Positions 62,905-64,000 of a DNA stretch of 64,000 nucleotides are shown here, piece by piece (positions within the stretch are counted from its first letter, which is position 1; every line of letters starts with the position of its first letter). Position numbers and translations under genes: made by a program. The stretch spans positions 248,001-312,000 of the forward strand of contig NZ_JABAIH010000005.1 of assembly GCF_012641395.1 (NCBI RefSeq), in the 5' to 3' direction. A model generated the notes under the pieces. It did not search any database. It worked only from the letters and a program-made list of their open reading frames with translations, and was not told the origin of the DNA. Source of the stretch: Rhizobium sp. P32RR-XVIII (GTDB lineage Bacteria; Pseudomonadota; Alphaproteobacteria; Rhizobiales; Rhizobiaceae).

Positions 62905-63456
62905 TTACTGAACGGAGCCGACGGTCATTTCATCGACCTGGCGGGTCAGCGTGAGGCCGATGACCGGGATCATGCGGTCGTCCACCTTGACGGAAACGGT
63001 CACGTTCATCGTCTTGTCGTCGCGGACGCGTGCGATCATCGCACCGTTCAGCTTGGCGCGGTTCAAGCCGACGACGACGGTATCCGTTGTGACGGTTCCC
63101 GAGACCACGTCGAGACCCTTGCCGGCGGCACCATCGAGAAACTTGCCCTTATAGCTGCTACCCGCTTGCGCGATCACGGCTGTCATCGGCTGCTTGAATA
63201 CGCCTACACGGCAGGACCCATCCAGCTTGATGCCCGTGCCGCCGTCATTCACGGGCGAGCCGATGAGATTGCAGCTGAATTTCGTGCCCTTGTATTTGCC
63301 GGCGACGATTTCGCCCGGACCCCGCCAAGTGCCCGCTACAGATTCGAAAAAAGCCTTGTCGCGTGTCGCGGCGCTGGCAGCCGTCGTACCATCTGCCATC
63401 GGAAACAAGGCCGCGGCGGCGAGCCCGCATACGAAGAGAAACTTGCGCGAATACAT
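62905..63456 (-). CDS. Secreted hypothetical protein
   Basis: A 183-residue precursor with a signal peptide (about 1-30, ending AASAAT) and a globular domain starting FFESVAGTWRGPGEIVAGKYKGTKF, with two Cys (in SCNL and GSCRVG) that may form a disulfide. The shape recalls lipocalin-like periplasmic proteins of Rhizobiales, but I cannot name a family. AAGGAAAA precedes the ATG. It stands alone; a TTAACCAT half-site of CtrA type lies about 55 bases before the start. Confidence 0.75.
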   Translation of the reverse strand: MYSRKFLFVCGLAAAALFPMADGTTAASAATRDKAFFESVAGTWRGPGEIVAGKYKGTKFSCNLIGSPVNDGGTGIKLDGSCRVGVFKQPMTAVIAQAGSSYKGKFLDGAAGKGLDVVSGTVTTDTVVVGLNRAKLNGAMIARVRDDKTMNVTVSVKVDDRMIPVIGLTLTRQVDEMTVGSVQ

Positions 63457-63667
63457 GGATTTTCCTTGGCAACCACCACCCGTTCGTAGCTCGGAGTTTT
63501 GCCGAATAATGGTTAATGCTTAGTTTCCAATGTGCCGAAATGCACTGGAAGTAAAGGAGTTTTGAAATACCGCAGGATTCAATTTCTGCCGCTAATACGC
63601 TGAACTTGCTGTCGTCCGCGCATTTGTCCGTTACGGAAGGCGGGCGGGCAGAAAAACGACAGCGATG

Positions 63668-64000
63668 TCATTTGTTGCTCGTGCGCGCCGCCATCGAGGG
63701 GGCCAGATCGCCGATGAAATCACCGATCCCCGGGCGCTTCAGCGCGCGAAAGGCAAGCGGACGGCAGAGATCCATCGCCGCTATGCCGATACGGGCGGTC
63801 ATCAGCCCGTTGATGACGCCTTCGCCGAGCCGGGCCGAGAGCTTGGAGGCGAGGCCATGGCCGAGAACCTGCTGCACGAGGCTGTCGCCGACGGCGATGG
63901 AGCCGGTGACGGCGAGATGAGCAAGAACGTCCCGCATCAGGCGGATCATGCCGAGCGTGCCTGGCCTGCCGCCATAGAGCTCCGCCATGGCGCGGATCAG
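63668..64000 (-). CDS. YcjF/DUF697 family membrane protein (5' part outside window)
   Basis: The last ~110 residues of a gene whose frame continues past the window edge (the residues before MAELYGGRPG read LIRA). MAELYGGRPGTLGMIRLMRD and GEGVINGLMTARIGIAAMDLCRPLAF are hallmarks of YcjF/DUF697 proteins, which accompany the YcjX GTPase-like protein in proteobacteria. These are inner-membrane proteins linked to envelope stress; their function is unclear. No terminator was seen in the 211 bases before the next gene. Confidence 0.85.
   Translation of the reverse strand: MIRAMAELYGGRPGTLGMIRLMRDVLAHLAVTGSIAVGDSLVQQVLGHGLASKLSARLGEGVINGLMTARIGIAAMDLCRPLAFRALKRPGIGDFIGDLAPSMAARTSNK

Overview
The window is chromosomal DNA from an alphaproteobacterium of the Rhizobiaceae, most like Sinorhizobium/Ensifer. 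This rests on gene content, not on a database search. The pointers are a BluB of 227 residues behind a cobalamin riboswitch, a 770-residue malic enzyme with a phosphotransacetylase-like tail (Dme type), a giant RgsE/GPR-type growth-pole protein, candidate CtrA boxes, an EcfG-type promoter, and high GC with GTG and TTG starts. No rRNA, tRNA, CRISPR array, prophage or large accessory island was seen. Most of the window is core genome, with one IS110-family insertion sequence and one AT-richer patch.

Layout. 1-8.4 kb: molybdenum cofactor genes (mobA, cut by the window edge, and moaA), a DMT exporter, a CsbD stress protein, an LtrA-like membrane protein, a MarR regulator divergent from an alpha/beta hydrolase, a flavoprotein and a GGDEF protein. 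8.4-16.5 kb: class I and class II fumarases in tandem, a large L,D-transpeptidase, and an AT-richer patch with a Tyr/Pro-tailed secreted protein and a BcsL/CelD-like acyltransferase. 16.5-20.7 kb: a GST and split-barrel flavoprotein pair divergent from a LysR regulator, then an MFS exporter; this looks like a detoxification unit. 20.8-27.6 kb: gph, rpiA, a DUF2059 protein, gor, a TadG-like protein and class II aroG. 27.6-33.7 kb: the IS110 element, a GFA protein, an SRPBCC protein, a class III nucleotide cyclase, DUF1003 and an LtaS/OpgB-like phosphoglycerol transferase.

33.8-44.2 kb: nadE, a TolB-like propeller protein, the B12 riboswitch and bluB, a DUF2865 protein, dme, an LpxH-like phosphoesterase, an MFS carrier and a dipeptide epimerase. 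44.3-48.4 kb: an Mla-type retrograde lipid transport operon (mlaE-mlaF-mlaD plus a lipoprotein). 48.5-52.4 kb: a hydrolase, a second L,D-transpeptidase, an AraC regulator and a methyltransferase. 52.5-59.6 kb: the 2075-residue rgsE/GPR-like gene, a control region with CtrA-type boxes, and a histidine phosphotransfer protein. 59.7-64 kb: a [2Fe-2S] ferredoxin, a DUF922 protease-like protein, the folP-folB-folK operon, a secreted protein and the 3' end of a YcjF/DUF697 gene.

How the parts fit. Two L,D-transpeptidases, a dipeptide epimerase for murein recycling, an Mla system, a phosphoglycerol transferase and the growth-pole protein suggest strong investment in the polar-growing envelope. BluB and Dme connect with the symbiotic life of rhizobia, where homologues matter for B12 supply and for carbon flow to nitrogen fixation. 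I found no convincing wholly new multigene system. The best leads are the CtrA-type box cluster between rgsE and the Hpt gene, the hendecad repeats of RgsE, the hairpin covering the DUF1003 ribosome-binding site, and a possible bridge-RNA region in the IS110 element.
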